From: Papilionanthe hookeriana x Papilionanthe teres
Lineage: Eukaryota > Streptophyta > Magnoliopsida > Asparagales > Orchidaceae
DNA length: 64,000 bases
Direction: 5' to 3'
Assembly: GCA_022702705.1 (NCBI GenBank)
Contig: CM040423.1
Coordinates: 41,880,070 to 41,944,069 of the forward strand
Of this stretch, positions 11,601 to 20,285 are shown piece by piece (the first letter of the stretch is position 1; the number at the start of each line of letters is the position of its first letter). Under the pieces are notes generated by a model. That model was not told the origin of the DNA and ran no database searches. It was given only the letters and a program-made list of their open reading frames with translations. The position numbers and the translations under genes were made by a program.

Positions 11601-14166
11601 ATTTTTTTATCTAAAATTTATATAATTTTGGAGTCCATGCTTCATTACTCGTTTCCACAACTTCATTGTATGACTTAGAAGTTTGGACTCCTTTATAGTT
11701 AGCTTAATTTTGAACAAAACTTTTGTTCTTAATCAGTTATATCACAATGTTTTACTCCAATCATTTGACTCGCTTTTAGTTTCAAAATTGGATTGAAATG
11801 ATATGTCAATAAATCATTATAATATTCACCATTACATTAAATCTTAATATGCATCTCATTTAGACATAAAGCCTTACTTTATACATTTATTATAGAGCTA
11901 ACTCATTGTTTTGTTGAATTTATTATATACTAAATTGAATTATTTTTTATGCTTTTCTAAAATAATTTCTTTCTTAGTTTCTCTTTTATTAAAATCTTTG
12001 AGTAAAAAAAATATCTTTAACCAATATATCATATTTTTAAGGCACCTAATTTGATAAATATTCTACTCTTATGTTAATCATAGGAATTATAGCTTTTTTT
12101 TTCTTACTCCCTTCTTTGTAAGACTTTTTTTTTATTTTATAATTATTATAAGCCTCAAGTGTTATTCAAATGCCACCTTTTAAAAATGGACTATTTTTCA
12201 TTGGCAATTTGTTTTTCCTCTGTACTCCCCAGTCACTGGTCACTAATAAGATTTCTCTGTCAATTTGCTTAATGGAACTGGATATCTTTCCTCATGATAG
12301 ATTTGGCTCGACTTGTGAATTTCAATTTGCATCTTTTTGCAATGCATCTTCAAAGATTGACAATTTCTTATTTTTCAAATCCAACCGTCTTATCCTATAT
12401 CCATGATTTCTTTAGATTAATTTTTTATTCTCTATCAACGTTTAAAATTATGTAATTGGGTGTTGACATGTTTTCCGTTCGTGAGGCCAAGACGTAAGCC
12501 TTGATGTGGTATGAGGCGTCAGTCTCACTATTTGAAAATTGTGCAGTCAAAATAAATAGGCAAAAACATGAATAATAGCATCATAATTTTTAAATATATG
12601 AAATGAATATATTAACATAATGGCATGATAAGAATTGATAAATTTTGATCTGGACATACCACTCAATAGTTTATTCCAATGTATTTGCATATCTAACACC
12701 TAAATTTTGATCAAAACATTTTGGATAAGGGCATTTACATACAACATAACACAATTTTAATTTATTTACATAATTCACATCAAAACATATTTTTTTGCGT
12801 TTATATCACCAAAAACTTTCATATCACATCAAAATTATTATAAAACATTTAATAGCTATATATAGATATACTTTCATATTACATCAAAATTATTACAAAA
12901 CATACTTTTTACAATTATATCACCAAAAACTTTCATAACACTCAATTTTAATTATTATAAAACATTTAATATATAGATATATGTAGCTTCGATGAATCAT
13001 CTTGCTCTGCAAAAATTTTTTTGTTCTTAGTAAGAAAAGAATTATTTATGATTTGGTACTACTTTCACATGTAACTAAGTGTTGTTTCTCATGTTATTGG
13101 ATGATTATGAAGTATTACCAAATCATATTTTACTTCTCACATTGTGTTTTTTATATCCTCTTCCATAATAATCTGCCTCTCTAGTCCATCCGACTACAAT
13201 TTATGCGGCCATTTAGATCACTCCAACAACTATGCATTCTTTGTTGGTTATAAGAATTAGTTGTTCATCAAATTTTTCCCAAAAATTTTTTAAACCATCT
13301 TCTAACCAGAACATAAACATTGATCTCATTCATAATTTTCTTAACAGCCATCAACCTATCATTTTATTAAACTCTACAATTTTTTCTTTAAACTCTATTT
13401 ACTATTATCCCAACCCCAACCTCATTCCCATTTTTAATTTTTCCTTGGTTTTTTCTTATTTCCAACGAGTTCTCTAAACAAGTCTGTATCTATCAATTGT
13501 CTCATCTTCCCATTCAAAATTCACTAGTTTGCCTGCCCCACTTTTCACCATAATTGGTTTTAATTGCGGTGTTTAATGCATGCTGCTATATTTCTAACGT
13601 TGTTCATCTGTTTTAATAAATAGATTGAGCTTCCTCATTGGACTGATATTGTTAAAACTGGAAGGTTCAAAGAGCTTGCTCCATATGACCCTGATTGGTA
13701 CTACATAAGAGCTGGTAATCAATTTCTGTTTCCATGCCCTCCTTATGTTGCGTCCAACCTCCCCCATTTAATTAACACAGATGACTCACTTCACTTCATT
13801 GCAGCTTCCATGGCAAGGAAGATCTATCTGAGAAGGCATTGGCGTGGGTGGTTTTCAGAAGATATATGGTGGTCGGAAGAGGAATGGCAGCAGGCCTCCT
13901 CATTTCTGTAAGAGCAGTGGCGCAATTGCTCGCCACATTCTCCACCAGCTACAAAACATGAATATCATTGAAGGCAATGAGAAGGGGTGAGCTTTTAATT
14001 CAATCCTTCTTCTCATGTGACTGAAGTTATCAAGAATTATGTCATGATTTCAGCTTAAAAATGCTCACATCTTGTCCTCTTTTCTGGTTTCAGGGGAAGG
14101 AGAATCACTTCTCAGGGTTGTCGTGATCTTGATCAGGTTGCTGGGCGTGTGGGGGTGATTTCATGA
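8694..14166 (+). CDS. RPS19: 40S ribosomal protein S19 (eS19) gene, exon 3 frameshifted
   Basis: Cytosolic small-subunit ribosomal protein eS19, needed for 18S rRNA maturation and 40S assembly. Exons: 8694-8792, 13624-13714, 13805-13986, 14094-14166; all introns are GT-AG (4831, 90 and 107 bp). Exon 1 encodes RTVKDVSPHEFVKAYAAHLK; exon 2 LPHWTDIVKTGRFKELAPYD; exon 3 starts ASMARKIYLR and carries NGSRPPHFCKSSGAIARH in a shifted frame; exon 4 RRITSQGCRDLDQVAGR. Exon lengths sum to 445 nt, two short of the 447 that would give 148 residues, close to the usual ~143-148. Two bases are missing near 13831-13836, where plant eS19 has an R-x-G-[IL]-G-V-G-G segment. As written, translation stops at TAA 13909-13911. 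Everything else (promoter, splice sites, stop) looks like an active gene, so either it is a recent pseudogene allele or the two bases were lost in sequencing or assembly. Confidence 0.9.
9061..9190. repeat. Dispersed repeat family 2 (TATCACCNAAA type), copy in RPS19 intron 1
   Basis: Contains GTATTTACATATGTAACACC followed by ACATTTATACCACCCAAACC and TATATCACAT. The same run recurs near 12660, 12790-12985, 16770-16900 and 30700-30765, so it is a dispersed non-coding repeat, probably a MITE or other short non-autonomous element. Confidence 0.5.
9228..9975 (-). mobile_element. Antisense Copia 3' end (RNase H remnant, polypurine tract, LTR) in RPS19 intron 1
   Basis: Minus strand: RNase H residues MAATVASCQALWLRSSL, ITLYVDNKSAIALIKNPVFH, KHIDTRFHFIRKCVE and QRVDILTKAL at 9975-9636, then a frameshifted tail and a purine tract (complement of CCTCCCC, 9597-9603). 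An LTR-like segment with TG at 9595 follows, with a TATA box (minus TATAAATAG, 9340-9347). The LTR far end is near 9228 but is not exact. A 5'-truncated copy starting inside RNase H. Confidence 0.8.
10000..10900 (-). mobile_element. RTE-type LINE endonuclease-region remnant (antisense) in RPS19 intron 1
   Basis: Minus-strand frames, broken by many stops, keep the order of an RTE LINE endonuclease: ILCIQKTKWVGAKA (10677-10710), RNGVGVII (10610-10635), IPLEERVFIEGEMN (10392-10432), FVIANTLIKK (10274-10300) and a TRIHYFLMTKNDRQECK-like piece (~10190-10250). These correspond to the apurinic-type endonuclease domain that nicks target DNA. Reverse transcriptase is not seen. A decayed fragment; the RTE assignment is by recalled motif pattern. 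Confidence 0.7.
11330..11571 (-). repeat. Tandemly duplicated RTE-LINE 3' tails
   Basis: Two adjacent ~120-bp units, each starting TAGATATTGCTAGTATGAAA (at 11330 and ~11449). Each is followed by ACAA-rich sequence, AAGCCTTTATSCCACTC, GGCTTGGCTACATGAATCT and ATTGAGTGTCAT. Read on the minus strand this is the conserved 3' end of plant RTE LINEs, with a TTG-rich tail. The same tail recurs at 25602. Confidence 0.7.
11572..12649. other. RPS19 intron 1, unassigned AT-rich sequence
   Basis: Intron sequence with no open frame of note. The part to ~12080 might be further decayed antisense LINE sequence because it directly abuts the RTE tails, but I could not read a convincing domain. 12170-12406 is open on the plus strand but has no recognisable protein features. 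Confidence 0.4.
12650..12990. repeat. Dispersed repeat family 2, internally duplicated copy
   Basis: Begins GTATTTGCATATCTAACACC. The block TATATCACCAAAAACTTTCA then ATTATAAAACATTTAATA occurs twice (about 12795-12870 and 12915-12985), with a third partial block between. Related sequence is at 9061, 16770 and 30700. Confidence 0.55.
12991..13623. other. RPS19 intron 1, 3' portion
   Basis: AT- and pyrimidine-rich intron DNA up to the acceptor TAG at 13621-13623. No transposon or RNA gene recognised. Confidence 0.5.
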
Positions 14167-14620
14167 GTGTTTTCAGAGACTTTTTTTTTTCTTAATCCTC
14201 ATCGATTAGATTATTAAGCTTCTAATTTGCTAATTTTTATTTTTAATTGTAATGTTTTTGAACGCATGCTTATGAAACTTTGTGTTATCCCACAGCTTCA
14301 AATACCACGTTGTTTGATGTCTTGGTTCTAGTCTTTTTTTGAGTTGATGTCGGTACATCATTTCAGTCTTTTTATCTTGTTGCAATAGAGAGGGTTTAAA
14401 CTGAAATAATATCATAATCCTGATTTGGACACTTTTGCTTGATTTGGGCAGTCAATGCACTATTATTACTTGATGTAAACTATCAGATGCAAACTATTTT
14501 CTCCATTAATTTACACAATTCACTTTTATGTATGGAAATATTGTAATCCTGATGTTACTTGTATTATATAAAATCTTTTATGTATAAGATGAGCTTTATA
14601 CGCGTCATAGTGGTTGTAAT
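14167..14620 (+). other. RPS19 3' UTR and downstream flank
   Basis: Follows the TGA stop of RPS19. T-rich sequence with several AATAAT/AATAATA-like stretches that could serve polyadenylation; the exact 3' end cannot be placed. No other gene. Confidence 0.4.
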
Positions 14621-14790
14621 TAGGGGTGTAAATGAGCCAAACACAAGAAAGCCTGGGTTTAGCTCATATTTGGTGCGTCAAAAAATATCACTGTTCGTGT
14701 TTGATTTATTTATATTTCAAAAATAAAAAAAATTGTTCGTATTCGGCTCGTTTGCTTAGTGAGCCGAACATGAGCTGTTCGCTAACAAAA
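14621..14790. repeat. hAT-like MITE remnant
   Basis: Starts TAGGGGTGTAAATGAGCC and carries CGTTCGTGTTYG and GGCTCGTTTGC / GAGCCGAACATGAGCTGTTCG-type words (split here as short motifs). It shares the start TAGGGYTGTCAAA/TAGGGGTGTAAA and the CGAAC/GGCTCG vocabulary with 23577-23700 and 23888-24043. The right end is missing or unrecognisable. Confidence 0.5.
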
Positions 14791-15311
14791 AATCATTTTG
14801 ACAACCGTTAGGTGTGTAAGCAAGATAGAGTCTGAGAGTATCAGAAATAATTATAATAATCATAATCATTATAATGCAATATTCTACAATTGTAATACTA
14901 TAGTGTGCAATCATAAAAGCTATTATATTGTAGTTTATGATTTTGATGTGGCAAATGGCGATCAAAGCACTATAAATTTTTGTAATGGATATGATTGCAT
15001 AATAAATTAATTCAAATGAATTAAATTTATATCAAATAAGGAGCACAATAAATTTTAAATAATATTTGATCATTATTTTGACTAATCAAGTTTGATTTGA
15101 ATAAGTTTTGAATGAAGTTCATATTGAATTTAAACAAGATTTGAATATAATTCAAATACGTTTATAACTTTTATTAATTTATTTCTTTGTAACTTCTTCG
15201 AGTATTATTATAATAGTTAATATAATGTCCAAGTGTCTTTTAAGATTTTGTGTGTATGAGAGAAGCTTTTGTTATAAGTTTATAGTTTGTATATTTTTTA
15301 AATATAATCTC
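14791..15311. other. AT-rich spacer
   Basis: No gene or element recognised. Two short open frames overlap here on opposite strands, but they are low-complexity Ile/Asn/Tyr-rich translations of AT-rich DNA. Confidence 0.5.
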
Positions 15312-15524
15312 TAGGGGTGGAACGAACCTTTTTTTCGAGGGGGGCAAACTGCCACACTAAACCCAATGGGGGATGGGAGTTAGGGCAATGAAGCGCAAAG
15401 TAATATTTCAGGAGGACAAAATTAATATTTCAGAAGAGTCAAACGACTAAATTGTCCTTCCATATAAGAAAAAACATAAATTTAAGGAGGACAATTGCTC
15501 CCCCTGTACCCTACCTCCATCCTA
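15312..15524. repeat. Possible MITE (weak terminal inverted repeats)
   Basis: Left end TAGGGGTGGAAC, right end TCCATCCTA (complement TAGGATGGA). Internal G-rich run near the left (CGAGGGGGGCAAACTGCC) and C-rich run near the right (GGACAATTGCTCCCCCTG) are partly inverted copies. 213 bp, no coding capacity. Class uncertain; resembles common plant hAT-type MITEs. Confidence 0.45.
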
Positions 15525-15683
15525 CAATAACTTAAAATTGCTTGGGATGAATGTATTCATATCTGAATTATTAAAAATATAACTTCAATAACTTTGAACA
15601 AATAATTATTCGAATGCATAGATTTTTGTAAAAAAGATTTATTGCAAATCAATTTAGCAAGTCAGAGACAAAGTAGGTGTTTG

Positions 15684-15812
15684 GAAGAGTAAAAAATATT
15701 ACGTCCGGTTTTACCGGATGTGCGATCGATGACGTTGATCGTCCCATACTGTTGTGCACACGACACGGCGTGATCCACACCGTTGTTCAGACGACATGCG
15801 TAATATTTTCTC
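15684..15812. repeat. Imperfect inverted-repeat element with GC-rich core
   Basis: The ends GAGTAAAAAATATTACG (15687-15704) and CGTAATATTTTCTCTG (15799-15814) are inverted copies with few mismatches. The core contains a hairpin GTCCGGTTTTACCGGAT and several alternating CG/TG words, GC-richer than its flanks. Likely a small MITE or a structured relic. Confidence 0.45.
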
Positions 15813-15814
15813 TG

Positions 15815-16170
15815 TGAAAAAATTGTTGGAGCAGATCTCTTTTTCACTCTGAAGTTTGCGCAAGTGAGTTGATTGATGATTATTTATATTTTCATATTTC
15901 TCCTATTATGGTTAAAAGCAAATTATTTTAGATCTCAAAAAAATAATAACTTCTAATCATATAACTAATGCTTACCCAAAATCTATGAGCTCATTAGTTG
16001 GATGAGTCCCACCAGTTTTTTAATTTAATTTTTAATTTTATTTTTATTGATTTTTTTAAGGTCAATTATAATAATTTAAAAAGAAATTGTCAGAGAATAA
16101 TGTATGAATCTCTTGTTCTATTCATTGTACAAAGATGACTGATACATATACAATAATTTTATGGTTTACA
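15815..16170. other. AT-rich spacer
   Basis: No recognisable feature before the microsatellite. Confidence 0.5.
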
Positions 16171-16189
16171 ATAAATAAATAAATAAATA

Positions 16190-16283
<94 letters not shown>
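16171..16283. repeat. Compound microsatellite (AAAT)n-(TA)n
   Basis: About six AAAT units followed by about 43 TA dinucleotides, seen directly. Likely length-polymorphic. Confidence 0.97.
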
Positions 16284-16286
<3 letters not shown>

Positions 16287-16759
16287 TAAACTTATGCCTA
16301 TGCAATCAAGGCTACACTATATCAAAGCAATTAGTACTATTGATTACTTTGTTCTATAATTACGTTGGTAATTAATATGAAACTCATAATTATATACTAA
16401 TTGCTTAATTTCATCCGTGCATATGATTGATTCTGCATTTAATTACTTCTAAATATCATGCATGAAATTGATTCTGCAATCCTTAACATAAATTAAATAG
16501 TTTTGTTTTTTTAATAAGGGATATTTCAAGTTGTTTTTGTTAATTAAATTTAATCAATCAAGAAATTTTTATAAACATAGAGAGAGAGAGTTTCCAGTCA
16601 CCTGTGCGACCTACGAACTCTTGAATTTGTCTCTTATCTCTAGCTAAGCCAAGAATCTACTACTCAAGAATATGTGTGACGAATGGATTGTATGTATAGA
16701 TTCTATTACCCGTAGGACCATTGAACCCCTATGCTTCATTTGTCTCTATTCCCCGTCTG
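16284..16759. other. Spacer without recognisable features
   Basis: AT-rich DNA. A short GAGAGAGAGAG run lies near 16580. No gene, RNA or element identified. Confidence 0.5.
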
Positions 16760-16990
16760 TGCTATTTTAAATGGGCATTTGCATTGATACCACACGACTC
16801 TGATCATTTTTACATATCTACCACCTAAACTTTCTTATTTACATGCATATCACTCAAATATTTTAACATCACATCTAAATTACCATCTTTACTTTTACTT
16901 TTTAAAATAAATTCACTTTTCCTTGCACAAAAGTACTATAAATATAAATGTTCAAGCGGTAGATATGTAAACACACAAGTTTTTCTAGTG
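16760..16990. repeat. Dispersed repeat family 2, copy
   Basis: Contains GGGCATTTGCATTGATACCA, TTTACATATCTACCACCTAA, TTACATGCATATCACTCAAA and AACATCACATCTAAATTACC, the same order of words as 9061-9190 and 12650-12990. Confidence 0.5.
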
Positions 16991-17039
16991 AAGTAGCTTT
17001 AGTATTTGATCAAGTCCTTTTAACCTCCTCCTATTTAAA

Positions 17040-17700
17040 TGTCCAATAGACATAAATGTATATGTGCCAACAAGTGGGGGCATATGCACCTCCATGACTG
17101 TTTTTCGACATCTATAGGAAACCTTTGGCGCCTAAGCACCACTTGGGTTGGTGCCTAAGTGCCCCCCCTATAAAAAAAAGAAAATTTATTTTCTTTTTCA
17201 TCATCAAGGCCTTGAGTAGAGGGCTCCTATGGATCCCTAGACCTCCGGAGGATGTCCAAGAATGAAAATAGGAAACCTTACATTGGGGTGAACACCGGAG
17301 AGGCGCCTCATCGGGCGAAAATCACCGTCCGGGGCTGAATATGGTCCGAACAGTCTAAAACCCAATTTTGCTCCCGGATGTCCGTAGGAAGGTTTCTACT
17401 GAACCAAAAGCTACGAGAAACCACGTGTTCTTAAAATAACTCAGAAATGAATATTCTGGGAGTTTCAAATCAGAGATTTTGGTGCCACCAGACGTCCTGA
17501 CCCTCGCACGGGTGGGTCAGTTTGAACCATGATTTTCCCAAAAAGTGCTTGGGAGAGTTTTGTGATTGCCCTTAATTGCAGGAGGCTTCAAATGAACAGA
17601 TTATGGTCTCCAAACACCAAAATGGGCATTAAATACATCTCATGTTGGAATTATCTTCACCACAACTACTGCAAATGTTATTTGGCTTACTGGGGTCTCA
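17040..17700. other. GC-richer block of unknown origin
   Basis: Clearly less AT-rich than its surroundings. It holds the direct repeat GGCGCCTAAGCACC / GGTGCCTAAGTGCC (~17128-17162) and many CpG words (GGTGAACACCGGAGAGGCG, CACCGTCCGGGGCTGAA). No long open frame and no terminal repeats found. Perhaps an undetermined transposon relic. Confidence 0.35.
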
Positions 17701-18306
17701 AATTCTAATATAATTTCTATAATGTTCATTGCTAACAGTCCCATCTTTCATGCTCAACTAAAACATATAAAATTTGATCATTTATTCTTATCAAACATAG
17801 TCACTCTAAGAAAATTGAAATTGTCAATATCAACACTCAAGACCAAGTTGTTGATATCTGCCAAAGCTTTTTCGTACACATCGCTGCATAAAATTACACA
17901 ACAACCAAACAGTATGTCTAAAAATCTTACTTTTAATATAAGCACAAGCAATTACAAGCCTGAAAGGTTATTAACTCTACATCGATCTATGAGTTACAAT
18001 TATATGAGTTTATATATTTACTCTTCTATCTCCATCATAATAATAAATAAATTTTATAGTAGCCTCTATTATAGACATTTAAAGTAGCTTTCAAAATAAA
18101 CTTTTATTGTAGTTTTCAAAGAAATTTTTCATATTGAGATGCTACTTGACATTTTCAACAAAATAAAATCATGAGAAAATGAATTTTTAATTGCACCACT
18201 AATTTTTTTTTAACTAATGTACAATTCTATTGAATGGAGTGAAAATTAAAAAGATTATGAACACTAAGAATGCGATTTGTTATAAATACAGAGATGTATA
18301 AATTGT
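17701..18306. other. AT-rich spacer
   Basis: No gene recognised; the open stretch 17722-18087 has no domain features. 17990-18070 (ATGAGTTTATATATTTAC, TCTATCTCCATCATAATAA, TATAGTAGCCTC) resembles 7050, 8040, 24100 and 24920, pointing to a diffuse dispersed repeat. Confidence 0.4.
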
Positions 18307-18673
18307 TGTTAGGTATGACTCATATATCAAATAAGGGACGGATGCTGGGGCGGAACGGGGCGAGTTAGCGAAGCTCGCGAGTGGAGTGAAGCGGATACAT
18401 CTGTCCAATCAGGGGAGTTACGTTACGTGGGTTTAGGGTGTCCGTTGCCCCCATGGTACGGTATAAGAGTAATTTTGCATTACATTTTGTACTTCAGGGC
18501 TATATATATGCCTATTGTAACCCTAAGGGGTAACTTGTACTCTTTTTTTGAAAGTGAAAAGAAAAGTCGCCGCTCTTCTGCCGAGGACGTGACATCTTTA
18601 CAGAACCTCGTTAAATTTCTGTGTTCTTATGGATTTGTGATGATTTGCATTTTTTTGCCCTAATTTCTCAACA
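18307..18673 (+). repeat. Solo LTR of a Copia-type retrotransposon
   Basis: 367 bp from TGTTAGGTATGAC to TTCTCAACA, with TG/CA ends. Inside are a TATA-type stretch (CTATATATATG), the transcript-start-like ATTGTAACCCTAAGGGGTAA, GTGAAAAGAAAAGTCGCCGC, GCCGAGGACGTGACATC and CTCGTTAAATTTCTGTG, a layout I associate with plant Copia LTRs. Flanks ATTGT and ACTGT match in 4 of 5 bases, consistent with an aged target-site duplication. No internal region adjoins, hence a solo LTR. Confidence 0.7.
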
Positions 18674-19059
18674 ACTGTTATATATTTAATACATAGTATA
18701 TTAAAGTAGAACATATTATTACGCCAATTAGACATTAGTGGATTTAATTTTAAAAATTATTTATTAAACCATTAATTATTATTTACAGATTAATATAGAA
18801 AATAGTCAAAGTTTTTTTTTTTATATTAAGCATTATGTATGTTAATAAATTAAATATGGAATAATAAACGATTGAAAATTTAAATTATTGACGTAATATA
18901 TACCCTTGAAAATATTTAATTATTTTATTATTAATTAAACAATTTACTAAGGATAAATTATTCCAAAAATATTTTTTTATTATAATATAAATGACTAATA
19001 ATCTTGATGTGTCTTTAGAAAATTCGCGGCGGTAGAGTACCAAATTATCGTCTTAGCGT
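18674..19059. repeat. AT-rich dispersed repeat family 3, copy
   Basis: The order of words ATTGAAAATTTAAATTATTG, ACGTAATATATACCCTTGAA, AATTAAACAATTTACTAAGG, ATAAATTATTCC matches ~25260-25370 (TCTAAATTTTCTAATTATTG, ATGTAATAAAATTGAAGA, TTAATAATTTTGTAAGGATA). Non-coding. Confidence 0.45.
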
Positions 19060-19860
19060 TGTACGAGAATTCAGCACGCACACATATGAAAAGAGAACAA
19101 GCAGTGACTCCAGAAGTTTTTATGTGGAAAACCTGTAAAGGGAAAAATCACGGGGCCTAGCTCAGTTGCGAAAATCTACTATTGATTGATGTTTACAGAA
19201 ATCCCTCGTCCCACAGACGGGAAAGAGTAATTATATGATATAGATTACAACGTCGACTGATGGTATATTGATGATGATGGTTGACGACAATCGACGGTGG
19301 TCCACGGCGATCGGCGGTGGTCCACGGCTATCGGCGATGATTGACGACGGTCGGCGATGATGCAGAGCTGCTTCTTCTCCTCAATACTTCAGACTCTCTC
19401 CTTTGGCTCCCCCTCCCATGTGAGAGTTAGGGTCTATTTATATGGTTCTAGTGCAATTAATACAGTCATTTTGATCGGACGGTTCAGAAGGCTTCCCTCG
19501 ATCAGACGATGTTTAAGGGGCATTTGATGGCCTTAACGAGTGATCTTGGGCTTGTTAGATTCGTCTTGTTGAGGCACTCGATTCGAGTATGGGTTGCTAC
19601 TGTCGGCATCCATTTGACATTTTAATGTGTCCAAAAATCTTCTAAAAGTAATTTAATGACTTGATCTGGGATTGATTTGACTCGGATTTGACTAGTTTTG
19701 ATATCATTGGGTCCGTTTCATCGAGCCGGTCAGTTTGACCATAAGTTTGCTGAAATCAGAGCTTTGTATGACTTTTTATTAACATTTGATTATTTCTTAT
19801 TTAAAAGGTTGCACCGAGATCCATGCCAGACTTGTTAGCGGCGTATCAATCTTTTTTATA
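19060..19860 (+). repeat. Dispersed repeat family 1, copy C
   Basis: Best-preserved copy. Left part TCAGCACGCACACATATGAA, TGGAAAACCTGTAAAGGG, ATCACGGGGCCTAGC; a ~20-bp array at 19250-19350; CTATTTATATGG; then GGCTTGTTAGATTCGTCTTG, GGCACTCGATTCGAG, CATTTGACATTTTAATG, AAAATCTTCTAAAAGTAA, GACTTGATCTGGGATTG, CATCGAGCCGGTCAG and the end ATCCATGCCAGACTTG. Matches A, B and (reverse) 26690-26865. Confidence 0.65.
19250..19350. repeat. ~20-bp GC-rich tandem array
   Basis: Units of the form GCGGTGGTCCACGGCTATCG repeat about five times (GACGGTGGTCCACGGCGATCG, GCGGTGGTCCACGGCTATCG-type, then GCGATGATTGACGACGGTCG). A different unit from the arrays at 5431-5790 and 7390-7560, yet in the same relative place within dispersed family 1. 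Confidence 0.75.
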
Positions 19861-20285
19861 CTATTCAGTTAGTAATCGCATGAACCACATGTGGACATAT
19901 GGGCTGAAAAAGGGGACTTCCAACTGAGTTTTGCCAATCACTCTATAATTCTGGACATTTGCATCACTTCCTCATATAATACAATGAAGGAGAAAACAGC
20001 CTCATTTTACTTTTAAAAATTTTCAAGTCAAGCCTAGCCGTTACAAATGGTAGAGTGAAATAATAGTTTTTTATTTTTTTTTTCTGAACATTACAACTTC
20101 ATGATGTTGTGGGTTGTTTTGCTGTAAAAAAGTTTGTGTTTGTCGTTAATTGTTTATGATGGTGAGATTATCGAACAAATTAAACCAATTGGCACACAAA
20201 CTAACTAAACTAATAGATGCTCTGGAGGTGGAACTCTACTTTAAATATGCAGAAGATGATCAGAGATTTAGATCAAATGAAGAAG
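19861..20285 (+). promoter_or_regulatory. Upstream region and 5' leader of the UGT gene
   Basis: AT-rich sequence leading into the UGT start. No confident TATA box; TTTAAATATG at ~20240 is close to the start codon and more likely leader. Two in-frame ATGs exist (20277 and 20286), both compatible with the family N-terminus. Confidence 0.35.

Noticed and set aside
15687..15814. AATATTACG words resembling a geminivirus origin nonanucleotide
   Set aside because: The sequence is AAATATTAC, not TAATATTAC. It lies at the ends of an inverted-repeat element rather than in a hairpin loop, and no Rep gene is nearby.
17722..18087. 121-codon plus-strand open frame
   Set aside because: Ser/Ile/Tyr-rich translation of AT-rich DNA overlapping a dispersed repeat; no family features.
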